Positions 1 through 5,703 of a stretch of 5,703 nt of DNA are shown here, piece after piece. Made by a program: the position numbers and the translations under genes. Each line of letters opens with the position of its first letter. The first letter of the stretch is position 1. Below the pieces are notes generated by a model. That model saw only the letters and a list, made by a program, of their open reading frames with translations. It searched no databases and was not told the origin of the DNA. This stretch comes from Acidobacteriaceae bacterium (GTDB taxonomy: Bacteria > Acidobacteriota > Terriglobia > Terriglobales > Acidobacteriaceae). Where the stretch lies: the NCBI GenBank assembly GCA_003140705.1, contig PLKU01000332.1, forward strand, positions 10,070 to 15,772, written 5' to 3'.

Positions 1-1
1 T

Positions 2-958
2 CTCATCGAGGGTTTGTGTGAGCATCCAGCTCGCTCGACCGAGGGGCCGGCAATCTGTCTAAAGCAGATTGCAGACGATCTCAAAATGGCGGTGGACAAG
101 GCGGGGTGTTCCCTTGCGGATGTGGCAGTGGTTGGCCTCGACACGCCGGGCCCGGCCAGCGCGACGGGAGTGCTCAGCGCAAAAGGCTCGACGAATTTTG
201 TTCATGCCGATTGGGCGAGTTTCGACATGTGCGGCAATCTCTCCCAGGTCCTGGAAAAGCCCGTGGTGTACCTGAACGACGCGAACGCCGCTGCCGTCTG
301 GGGACATTTTGCTTTGTTCGGCACGAGTAGCGGGACCACCTCGATATCGTGCGTCGTTGGCACGGGCCATGGAGGCGGAATCATCATGGATGGCTCTGTG
401 ATCAAGGGCCGGAAAGGGTTCGGCGGAGAACTAGGCCACGTCCTCATTCCGTATCAGATGATTCCAGGCACCGAAGGACTGAACCCGGAGTGTAATTGTG
501 GCCGCTTGGGAGACCTGGAATCGCTGTGTTCTCTCACTTCGATTCGGAGACATCTGCTGCCGCATTTCCTGAAGAAATATCCCGATCACGAACTGGGCAA
601 AATCGAAGATCCTCACAAGGCGGCCTATCGCGTTCGTGGAATGGCGGAGAAGGGCGACCCTATGTGCCAGGAGATCTTCCGGGTCGAGGCGCGGGCACTC
701 GGACTGTTTTTTGATCAAATGATCAACACCTTTGACCCTGACGCCCTGATCGTGGGCGGCGGCGTGGTAGAGACTGGCCCGGAATTTCAACGCTGGTTCA
801 TGGATGAGATTCGCATCGGAATGGGAGTTCAGCGAGAAGAGCAGGCCGACATCCCGATTCACGTGATGCCGAATGGCGACACCGCGGGCGCTCGTGGTGC
901 AGCTCTCGAGGCGCTGAAATTTGCCCGCGAAACCGATCTCCGGGCTGGCTCCAAATGA
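2..958 (+). CDS. ROK-family sugar kinase (glucokinase-like), 5' partial
   Basis: ROK proteins phosphorylate glucose, N-acetylglucosamine, N-acetylmannosamine or related sugars with ATP in the cytoplasm. The frame is open to the left edge, and the N-terminal DxGGT phosphate-binding motif of the family is absent, so the true start lies outside the window. Numbering from the TTG at 14, the visible motifs are: the GLDTPGP segment at 41-47; the catalytic NDANAA segment with candidate base D89; the GTGHGGGI glycine-rich loop at 117-124; GELGH at 138-142, where H142 is the usual zinc ligand; the CNCG zinc motif at 160-163; and DALIVGGGV at 243-251. The family motif CxCGxxGCxE reads C-N-C-G-R-L-G-D-L-E here, so the third cysteine is Asp167. 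The gene ends at TGA 956-958 and converges with the NagX-like gene. The family call is firm; the substrate cannot be told from sequence. A ROK transcriptional repressor is unlikely given the kinase motifs, but the missing N-terminus prevents checking for a helix-turn-helix. Confidence 0.93.
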   Translation, partial: LIEGLCEHPARSTEGPAICLKQIADDLKMAVDKAGCSLADVAVVGLDTPGPASATGVLSAKGSTNFVHADWASFDMCGNLSQVLEKPVVYLNDANAAAVWGHFALFGTSSGTTSISCVVGTGHGGGIIMDGSVIKGRKGFGGELGHVLIPYQMIPGTEGLNPECNCGRLGDLESLCSLTSIRRHLLPHFLKKYPDHELGKIEDPHKAAYRVRGMAEKGDPMCQEIFRVEARALGLFFDQMINTFDPDALIVGGGVVETGPEFQRWFMDEIRIGMGVQREEQADIPIHVMPNGDTAGARGAALEALKFARETDLRAGSK

Positions 959-1258
959 AGTTCCGGTGACTGGATTGAATGCACCATCTTCATATGGATG
1001 CGCACCTTTTGAAGTCCACAAATCATCGACGAAATGGCATGCAACGGCCCTGCAGCGCATTCATGCAGTTCCAAGCGGCTGTGGAAGCCTGCACGCGAGC
1101 GCTGCAGGCTCAGGTTGGACTTTCCGCAAGGAAGAGTCGCGAGCGTTTCTTCCGGGTCTCAGCACTGTTCCGTCCGGATGACTGGCTCACTGGAAGTACT
1201 TTCACTTGGCGAGAGCAGGGCCCTCCATGAACTGCTTCCTAAACTGCCCGGCGCTTCC
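959..1258. other. Convergent intergenic gap, no recognised gene
   Basis: This 300-bp stretch separates the stop codons of the ROK kinase (plus strand) and the NagX-like gene (minus strand). It contains the hairpin at 1086-1110 and a weaker CTGCA...TGCAG inverted repeat just before it. An 83-codon plus-strand reading frame (979-1230, ATG start, only a weak GGTG-type ribosome site) fits inside the gap. Its product resembles nothing I recognise, and it could equally be chance or an eroded gene remnant. Confidence 0.5.
1086..1110. terminator. Hairpin in convergent gap, possible bidirectional terminator
   Basis: Perfect 8-bp arms AGCCTGCA (1086-1093) and TGCAGGCT (1103-1110) flank a 9-nt loop. 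The hairpin lies about 130 nt after the kinase stop and about 150 nt after the NagX-like stop, so it could stop transcription from both sides. No T-run follows on either strand, so it is not a standard intrinsic terminator. It may instead be an RNA 3'-end structure or a protein-binding palindrome. Confidence 0.3.
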
Positions 1259-2455
1259 CTAGATGCGCAGAAAGATCTTCTTGCGATACATCCAGAACAG
1301 CATCAGCCAGTAGGTAGCGAGCGTGAGGATGCCGAGGAAAAGAGGCTCAATCGCGGTCCCGAACAGGTTGAGTGTGGGCATTCCAAGGTGGATGCGGAAG
1401 CTGCTCAGGACGAAGTCCTCGCAGATATAGGAGATGAGGTAAGCGGCAATGGAGTTCATGCCGACAACGACCAGGGGGAACACAAGTGCGCGCCGCTGTT
1501 TCAGATCAACGACCCAGGAGAAGGCGGCGAGACAGAGAAAGCAGACGCCACCGCTCCACAGTGTCCACGAGGGGGTCCAGATCCGCTTGACGATGGGGCA
1601 GATGCCTGTGAAGTGTAAGAAGAGGCCTCCGGCCATGAAGGCGATGGCGGCGACCAGGAACTTGCGGATCGGAATCTTGGGTGCGGAGTCAAGCGACCAG
1701 CGGCCCGCGGCCAAGCCCAACATCATGGTGCCGAGCGTGGGGATGAAGCTGAGCGTGAGGTAGCCCCCGGCGTTATCGATGAAGCGGCTGGGACGGGGAA
1801 GCGAATTGAGGAACCAGACATCAAAGGCCTGGCCAAGATTGCTGTTCTTGTTCCAGTGCGCGGCAAAGCCGGTATAGATGTGACTCCAGTTTGGGTTCAC
1901 ACCGACTGAGGCCCAGGGGAAGTTGGGGCCGGGCGCGGGATAGAGGGCCCAGGCGAGCCAGTAGAAGAAGAGGATGGCGCCGGTTGCGGTCCATTGCCAG
2001 CGCGGGCGGGCAAAAAACAGGAGGAAGGCGAAGGTGTAGCCAAGGCCGATCTGGGTGAGCGTGTCCTCAAACGTGAAGTTGGCCATGGGGCTTGCCATGG
2101 AGCGAAGAAAGATGCCCAGGGCTACGAGAACAAGACTGCGCCAGATGGTATGCAGAAGCATGTGGCGGAAGCTCTGGCCCTTGCGCTGGCGGCTTCGGAG
2201 GGAGTACGGCAGAGCCACGCCGACAAGAAAAGTGAAGGAGGGCTGGATGGTGTCGTGGAGGCTCATGCCCGACCACTCGACGTGGGTCTGGTTGTATGCG
2301 AGGAACTGCCAGATGGGGCTTCCAGGGAAAGAGCGAGCGACCTCGGAGAAACGCAAGACTTCTGCCATCATGAGCAACATCACCAGGCCGCGGTAGGCGT
2401 CCACGGCAAGGTTGCGGGGTTGCGGGTTCTCCAGAATGGGAGCGGTTTCGCGCAC
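1259..2455 (-). CDS. NagX / heparan-alpha-glucosaminide N-acetyltransferase-like membrane protein (COG4299, DUF5009)
   Basis: This is an intact 398-aa polytopic inner-membrane protein. The family includes human HGSNAT, which moves an acetyl group from cytosolic acetyl-CoA to glucosamine across a membrane, and bacterial NagX, linked to N-acetylglucosamine uptake. Family signatures in order: DAYRGLVMLLMM at 19-30; THVEWSG at 57-63, where H58 aligns with the HGSNAT catalytic histidine; a conserved Asp at 68, followed by QPSFTFLVGV at 71-80; IWTPSWTLW at 292-300; and VGMNSIAAYL at 331-340. I judge about 9-11 hydrophobic segments, including roughly 102-118, 134-150, 155-172, 231-252, 265-283, 297-317 and 365-390. 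The C-terminus is basic (RKKIFLRI). The start is GTG at 2455-2453, with GAGG seven bases upstream. Acetyltransferase versus transporter activity cannot be decided from sequence. Whether the convergent ROK kinase shares its substrate is inference. Confidence 0.92.
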   Translation of the reverse strand: MRETAPILENPQPRNLAVDAYRGLVMLLMMAEVLRFSEVARSFPGSPIWQFLAYNQTHVEWSGMSLHDTIQPSFTFLVGVALPYSLRSRQRKGQSFRHMLLHTIWRSLVLVALGIFLRSMASPMANFTFEDTLTQIGLGYTFAFLLFFARPRWQWTATGAILFFYWLAWALYPAPGPNFPWASVGVNPNWSHIYTGFAAHWNKNSNLGQAFDVWFLNSLPRPSRFIDNAGGYLTLSFIPTLGTMMLGLAAGRWSLDSAPKIPIRKFLVAAIAFMAGGLFLHFTGICPIVKRIWTPSWTLWSGGVCFLCLAAFSWVVDLKQRRALVFPLVVVGMNSIAAYLISYICEDFVLSSFRIHLGMPTLNLFGTAIEPLFLGILTLATYWLMLFWMYRKKIFLRI

Positions 2456-2473
2456 GAGACAACCTCAGTGGGG

Positions 2474-2504
2474 ATTGTAGTTTCTGCAACCTGGGCCGGG
2501 CCAA
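2474..2504 (-). promoter_or_regulatory. Candidate sigma70-type promoter for the NagX-like gene
   Basis: On the minus strand a TACAAT -10 box (2479-2474) lies 19 bp after a TTGGCC -35-like box (2504-2499). Transcription would begin near 2467 and leave a short leader that carries the GAGG ribosome site before the GTG at 2455. The -10 matches well, but the spacer is longer than ideal and the -35 is imperfect. Confidence 0.35.
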
Positions 2505-2797
2505 CTGGATTTGCCGGGCGCGCACCTTGGACCCGGCCCGAGAGTTGCCGTGCCCCGTGCCCCTGCTCACGTTCATCGCCCCAAACGTTCAGAACAGGCC
2601 GGACCGCGCTTTGTTTTCCTGGATGGAATACCGGTGTGAAGAGCCGCAGGGAGTTGCTTCCGAACCAAATCGCCTCTTTACCGCCAATTATGTGCAGTAT
2701 TGCCCATCCAGGGATAGTGAAGCGCCTAGTTTGAGACAAACAGGGGTCTGTGCGCTTCGGCGGGCGGTCGCTCCGTGCGCAGAGCCGTCATTTGCGT

Positions 2798-2810
2798 CGG
2801 ATGTAATCCG
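2798..2810. promoter_or_regulatory. Palindrome upstream of DUF4386 gene, possible operator
   Basis: CGGAT-GTA-ATCCG is a perfect inverted repeat with 5-bp arms and a 3-bp centre, ending about 41 bp before the ATG at 2852. Position and symmetry suit a small dimeric regulator, but a site this short could occur by chance. I found no convincing -35/-10 pair to anchor it. Confidence 0.25.
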
Positions 2811-2851
2811 GGTGGCTCCTTTATGGGTCCGCCCGCAATCGAGGCTATGAA

Positions 2852-3449
2852 ATGATGGAACAGATTCGAGAAGTGTCGCACCCCAGGGCCAGAATGACCG
2901 GCGCCCTTTATCTGCTGTACTTCCTGACGGCAATCCTAGGTATGTTGCTGGTGAGTCGCGGCTTTGCTATCTCTGGTTAATGTCACCAACGTCTTCTCGA
3001 CTGTGTGTTATTTCGTTGTGACGCTTCTCTTCTATGGCCTGTTAAAGCCGGTGGGCGGCATTCTCTCGTTGCTGGCGGCGCTCTGTAGCCTCGGTGGATG
3101 TATCGTTATGTCCCTTGGCCTCTTTCATCTCGACTCACCAGTCAGCCCCCTGCTGTTTTTCGGCCCGTTCTGTCTACTGATCGGTTATCTCATTTTCAAG
3201 TCGAACTTCCTCCCTCGCATTCTGGGCGTGGCGATGGCCATTGCCGGTTTGGGTTGGCTGGCCTTTTTGCTCCCGGCCGTCCCAAACTCTCTCTCCATCG
3301 CCATTAAGATCTTCGGCTTCCTCGCGGAACTCTCGCTTTGCCTGTGGCTTCTTGTGATGGGAGTGAACGTTGAACGATGGAAGAGACTGGCTAACCCTGC
3401 TGTGAAGTCAATCCCAACATCAGAGCCGTTGTCTCACCAGATAGATTGA
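2852..3449 (+). pseudogene. DUF4386 family membrane protein, frameshifted
   Basis: The start is ATG 2852, with GAGG (2841-2844) seven bases upstream. Codons 1-42 give a DUF4386 N-terminus (HPRARMTGALYLLYFLTAIL, then SRGFAISG) and end at TAA 2978-2980. The rest of the family continues one frame over to TGA 3447-3449: a STVCYFVVTLLFYGLLKPVG segment, then FFGPFCLLIGYLIFKS, FLPRILGVAMAIAGLGW and ELSLCLWLLVMGVNVERWK. Skipping one T at 2977-2978 joins the halves as SRGFAISG-NVTNVFSTVCYF, giving 198 residues with no other defect. This matches the compact DUF4386 layout as I recall it. The protein would be an integral membrane protein with roughly 5-6 hydrophobic segments and no assigned biochemical function. 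If the extra T is real, only a 42-aa peptide is made, unless the 3' part restarts, for example at the TTG at 2964, which has no evident ribosome site. A sequencing error is the main alternative. Confidence 0.85.
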
Positions 3450-3460
3450 GCATCCCAGCG

Positions 3461-3488
3461 AATCGTTGAGCAAGAGAGCTCAATCATT
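3461..3488 (+). terminator. Possible terminator of the DUF4386 gene
   Basis: TTGAGC (3466-3471) and GCTCAA (3478-3483) form a perfect 6-bp stem around AAGAGA, extended outward by a G:T pair, one mismatch and three A/T pairs. It begins 12 nt after the stop codon and is followed by the AT-rich tail TCATTATTAT. The stem is not very GC-rich and there is no true T-run, so the assignment is tentative. Confidence 0.35.
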
Positions 3489-3524
3489 ATTATGTCGGGC
3501 GAAGAACCTTCAATCTCAAAGCAA

Positions 3525-3540
3525 CCCCGCTCCTCCGGGG
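3525..3540 (-). terminator. Possible intrinsic terminator of the amidohydrolase
   Basis: Read on the minus strand, CCCCG-GAGGAG-CGGGG forms a GC-rich 5-bp stem with a 6-nt loop, 38 nt after the TAG of the amidohydrolase. It is followed by TTGCTTTGAG, a short T-rich tract. The hairpin-plus-T arrangement fits a modest intrinsic terminator. Confidence 0.4.
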
Positions 3541-3578
3541 AATCCGGGTTCTGGTCGGCGAGCTGGATCAATGGCTTT

Positions 3579-4667
3579 CTAGCCTATGCGCCGATCCAGA
3601 TGGAGAATGCATTTTGCGTTATCGGAGGCAACTTTGATCCGTTCATTCTCTGAGATCCTCGCAAGCTCGATGAACTGAACCACCACTTCTCTCTTTTCAA
3701 ACGGATAGTCGACAGAGAACATCACATTGCCTTCCCCCATGGCGTCCAGCGCGCAGCGCAGCGGGGCACCGGCGCAGACTCCCGATGTCGTGATCGCGAT
3801 GTTTCGCTTGATATAGAAAGACGGCATCTGGGGAAGAGTCCGCGAACCCCGATTGCAGACCACCCAGCGGCTGTCGAACCGCCATAGATTGAGAGGCAGC
3901 GTCTCGCCCATGTGACCGAGCACCAGTCTGGCTTTTGGATAGCGGTCGAATACACCGGCAAGTACCAATCGCAATGCGTGAGCCGCAGTCTCGAAAGCCC
4001 GACTGCAGACTGGGCCCCAAAGCTCGGTGTGACCGGCATAGGTCGCGGGATAATCGACGGGATTCGCAGGGTGAAGATAAATCGGAGCTTCCAGGGCGGC
4101 GACGCGCTCCCAGAAGACCGAATACTTGTCCCGATCGAGATACTCGCCGTTGGTCTGGCCGTTGATCATGGCTCCCTGGAACTTGAGATCATGCATGCAA
4201 CGTTCGAGTTCGTCGGCCGCTTCGACGGGATTGTGCATGGCCAAATGGGCGAATCCACCGTATCGACTGGGAAGTTTCTGAATCTCCCTGGCCAGAAAAT
4301 CATTCGCCGATTATGATTTCCTCAGCGCAATGGCAACGTCCTTTTCAACCTGAACACCGGGCCCGGCAAGAGACAGGACCACGAAGTCAATCCCGTTCTG
4401 GTCCATGATTGCGATTCGCTTATCCCCGAGATCGGGCAGAACTCCCAGGCCAAGTTTTGCAATCTCAGGACTGATGTTTGGGTATGTTTCCGCGAAGTAC
4501 TCGACGAAATCAGGGACCATGAAGTGTTCTTCGAGCGCGATCTTCCCGAGCGGCTTTCCCTTGGTCGTGTCTGGCGCAGGTTGCTCCTGAGGCGACGTCG
4601 CGAACGCCGCAGCTGCATTTGCTCCAGCAAGAAGCGTTGCACCTTTTAGAAAATCCCTTCGCTTCAT
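3579..4667 (-). pseudogene. Tat-exported amidohydrolase (resorcylate/dihydroxybenzoate decarboxylase-like), internal stop
   Basis: From ATG 4667-4665 to TAG 3581-3579 the frame runs 363 codons with one internal TAA at codon 119 (4313-4311). Codons 1-23 look like a twin-arginine signal peptide (KRRDFLKGA, an Ala-rich core, AFA cleavage site). The rest is a TIM-barrel amidohydrolase of the ACMSD / gamma-resorcylate decarboxylase group. The expected metal and catalytic residues are present: E46 and H48 in IALEEHF; H199 in YLHPANP; H252 in GHMGE; and D320 in FSVDYPFE. LSLAGPGVQ before the stop and SANDFLAR after it are also family segments in the same frame, so the break is a nonsense lesion, not a frameshift. 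The family usually decarboxylates or hydrolyses aromatic or lactone-type acids; the substrate here is unknown. A Tat leader is unusual for the cytosolic decarboxylases. Restart at TTG 4244 or ATG 4238 would lose E46 and H48, so the downstream piece alone should be inactive. Sequencing error remains possible. Confidence 0.9.
4309..4318. repeat. Short direct repeat GATT-AT-GATT spanning the internal stop
   Basis: The premature TAA lies inside GATT (4309-4312), AT, GATT (4315-4318). Removing six bases, one repeat copy plus AT, leaves the reading AIALRKSANDFLA with the usual family spacing and no stop. The pattern suits a 6-bp insertion by slippage, or a transposon footprint with a 4-bp target duplication. 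The repeat is short enough to be chance. Confidence 0.4.
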
Positions 4668-4701
4668 GGCCTGTTTCTCGTTGAAACACTGGCAAAAGGC
4701 G

Positions 4702-4719
4702 GTGAACCCTATCGTTCAC
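4702..4719. promoter_or_regulatory. Inverted repeat upstream of the amidohydrolase, candidate operator
   Basis: GTGAAC-CCTATC-GTTCAC is a perfect inverted repeat with 6-bp arms and a 6-bp spacer, 35-52 bp upstream of the amidohydrolase ATG. This is a typical place and size for a dimeric repressor or activator site, for example of the LacI or GntR type. No regulator gene lies in the window. It could also form a leader hairpin, but no T-run follows. Confidence 0.4.
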
Positions 4720-4789
4720 TCCGGAGGGCCGGACCTATGGAAGGACAATACGATCTGGAACGTGCTTTCACCCTGTCGTTTTGGAATAT

Positions 4790-5703
4790 CTAATTGCAGT
4801 TCGCTTCGTGCGTGGCGAACCATGCCTGTGTGCGTTCTTGTACGCGGGAGATATCGGCTGCCGTCAGATGCGCTGCGGCGGCGTCTCGCTCTTTAGTAAC
4901 ATCCTCACGCTTCACTCCGTCGATCTTTACCGATGCGGCAAGGTTCAACCAGAAGTAGGCTTCCGCATAATTCTGTGGCAGGCCGTGGCCAACTTCGTAC
5001 ACTTTGGCGAGACTCCGTTGCGCCGGCGCATTGCCCTGATCGGCTGCTTTACGATACCAGATCGCAGCTTGAGCAAGGTCCTGCGGAACGCCTTCCCCGG
5101 TTTCGTATAAATGCCCGAGCAGGTTTTGCGCGTCGGCATTTCCCTGCTGGGCAGCTTTGCGATACCACATAACTGCCTCAGCATGGTCCTGTTGCACGCC
5201 CCGGCCTTTGCTATAAGCCATCCCAAGGTTGATTTGTGCCGGCGCATACCCCTGATCTGCCGCCTTGCGATACCAACTTACGGCCTCATCAAAGTCCTGG
5301 GGCACCCCATTCCCGAGTTCGCACATCACGCCGAGTTCGGATTGAGCCTTTGCATAGCCTTGCTCCGCCGCCTTGTGATCCCAGAATGCCACCTTCGCGA
5401 AGTCCAGCGGCGTGTGCTGGGTACTCTTCGACAGGTCCAACGGTAATTCAGCATTTATGCAGGACCCCTTGCATCTTTCAAACAATTCCAGACCGAGGCG
5501 AGAAGGAGTGATATCAATGCTTTCCACGGGAAGATAAGACGTGAAGTTGAAATTTTTTTCAAGGATTCCCAGGTTGAATATATAAGCAACATCCCTGCCA
5601 ATCCTCGTAACATCGTACACACCCGTGAGCTGAATCATCTGTTCGAGCGTAAGGATGATTCGAGTGGAGGAAGGAGGCTCAGCTGCCGACATGAGCTGCA
5701 ATG
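4790..5703 (-). CDS. Sel1-repeat (TPR-like) protein, probably 5' partial
   Basis: Four Sel1-like repeats of exactly 36 residues stack in tandem at residues 111-254 (numbered from the TTG at 5701). Their consensus is AAxQGxAxAQxxLGxxYexGxGVpQDxxeAxxWYRK. Sel1 repeats form alpha-helical solenoids that bind other proteins, often as adaptors in stress, envelope or signalling roles; no enzymatic function is implied. The C-terminus (255-303) is a charged helix-like tail common after the last repeat, ending EANCN before TAG 4792-4790. The first 100 residues are not Sel1 and I do not recognise them; they contain a CKGSC cysteine pair at 77-81. No signal peptide or membrane segment is visible. The internal ATG at 5692-5690 has no ribosome site, and the frame stays open to the window edge, so the true start probably lies outside. 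The gene is co-directional with the amidohydrolase, 122 bp away, with an intervening inverted repeat, so co-transcription is uncertain. Confidence 0.9.
   Translation of the reverse strand, partial: LQLMSAAEPPSSTRIILTLEQMIQLTGVYDVTRIGRDVAYIFNLGILEKNFNFTSYLPVESIDITPSRLGLELFERCKGSCINAELPLDLSKSTQHTPLDFAKVAFWDHKAAEQGYAKAQSELGVMCELGNGVPQDFDEAVSWYRKAADQGYAPAQINLGMAYSKGRGVQQDHAEAVMWYRKAAQQGNADAQNLLGHLYETGEGVPQDLAQAAIWYRKAADQGNAPAQRSLAKVYEVGHGLPQNYAEAYFWLNLAASVKIDGVKREDVTKERDAAAAHLTAADISRVQERTQAWFATHEANCN
4940..5371 (-). repeat. Four tandem 108-bp Sel1 repeat units
   Basis: The coding sequence has 108-bp periodicity, one 36-residue Sel1 unit per period, four units in register with no indels. The first three units share the WYRKAA junction and the units have diverged moderately in DNA sequence. 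This indicates old internal duplication and not a recent array expansion. The fourth unit is the most diverged (YFWLNLAAS in place of WYRK). Confidence 0.85.

Larger units (their letters stand above)
2456..2851. other. Divergent intergenic region of about 400 bp
   Basis: This region separates the GTG of the NagX-like gene (minus) from the ATG of the DUF4386 gene (plus). The left end carries the candidate minus-strand promoter. The right end carries a 13-bp palindrome at 2798-2810 and an 8-bp inverted pair GCGGGCGG (2760-2767) / CCGCCCGC (2829-2836). Reading frames crossing the middle give low-complexity, Arg/Pro-rich products with no recognisable family. I see no RNA gene or mobile-element end. 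Confidence 0.55.
3450..3578. other. Convergent gap with two hairpins
   Basis: These 129 bp lie between the stop codons of the DUF4386 gene (plus) and the amidohydrolase (minus). No coding sequence is apparent. One hairpin sits close to the end of each gene and is listed separately, as expected of a gap that ends transcription from both sides. Confidence 0.6.

Noticed and set aside
431..1060. 209-codon minus-strand frame opposite the ROK kinase
   Set aside because: It lies mostly inside the kinase gene on the opposite strand, and the kinase motifs account for this DNA.
979..1230. 83-codon plus-strand reading frame in the gap after the ROK kinase
   Set aside because: It has only a weak ribosome site and no recognisable family or motif. 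It fills the gap, but chance frames of this size are common in GC-rich DNA. Mentioned under the gap but not called as a gene.
1994..2734. Long plus-strand frame opposite the NagX-like gene
   Set aside because: It is antisense to a well-supported membrane protein, and its product is Gly/Ala/Glu/Lys-rich with no family resemblance, as expected of a shadow frame.
2380..2739. 119-codon minus-strand frame overlapping the start of the NagX-like gene
   Set aside because: It overlaps the N-terminus of the real gene in another frame and covers its likely promoter. The product is compositionally odd and unrecognised.
3579..4667. Stop-codon recoding (for example selenocysteine or pyrrolysine) at the internal amidohydrolase stop
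   Set aside because: The stop is TAA, which is not used for selenocysteine (TGA) or pyrrolysine (TAG), and the position is not a catalytic residue in this family.
4940..5371. The 108-bp periodicity as a possible CRISPR or satellite array
   Set aside because: The periodicity equals the 36-codon Sel1 unit, the units differ throughout with no constant repeat/variable spacer pattern, and all are in frame.

Overview
The window holds five protein-coding loci. The base composition is moderately GC-rich, and the gene set (ROK sugar kinase, COG4299/DUF5009 acyltransferase-like membrane protein, DUF4386 membrane protein, Tat-exported amidohydrolase, Sel1-repeat protein) is typical of a large-genome, Gram-negative soil bacterium. 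My best guess is Acidobacteriota or a similar group. That is inference from gene content; the window contains no rRNA or other phylogenetic marker.

Layout. (1) 2-958, plus strand: a 5'-truncated ROK-family sugar kinase. (2) 959-1258: a convergent gap with one clear hairpin. (3) 1259-2455, minus strand: an intact 398-aa multi-spanning protein of the heparan-alpha-glucosaminide N-acetyltransferase / NagX family, with a GTG start, a good ribosome binding site and a possible promoter. (4) 2456-2851: a divergent gap of about 400 bp. (5) 2852-3449, plus strand: a DUF4386 membrane protein interrupted by what looks like one extra T near 2977-2978. (6) 3450-3578: a convergent gap with a hairpin for each strand. 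(7) 3579-4667, minus strand: a Tat-signal amidohydrolase of the resorcylate/dihydroxybenzoate decarboxylase-like group. It has a single in-frame TAA at codon 119; the frame is open on both sides and all expected metal ligands remain. (8) 4668-4789: its upstream region, with a perfect 6-6-6 inverted repeat. (9) 4790-5703, minus strand: a Sel1-repeat protein running off the right edge.

The genes do not form one operon. The kinase and the NagX-like protein converge and could both act on hexoses or hexosamines, but that is only suggestive. The most notable observation is that two neighbouring genes, DUF4386 and the amidohydrolase, each carry one small lesion in otherwise well-preserved coding sequence. 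This means recent gene decay, assembly error, or less likely recoding. I see no tRNA, rRNA, CRISPR array, insertion sequence or phage gene, and no convincing new multi-gene system.
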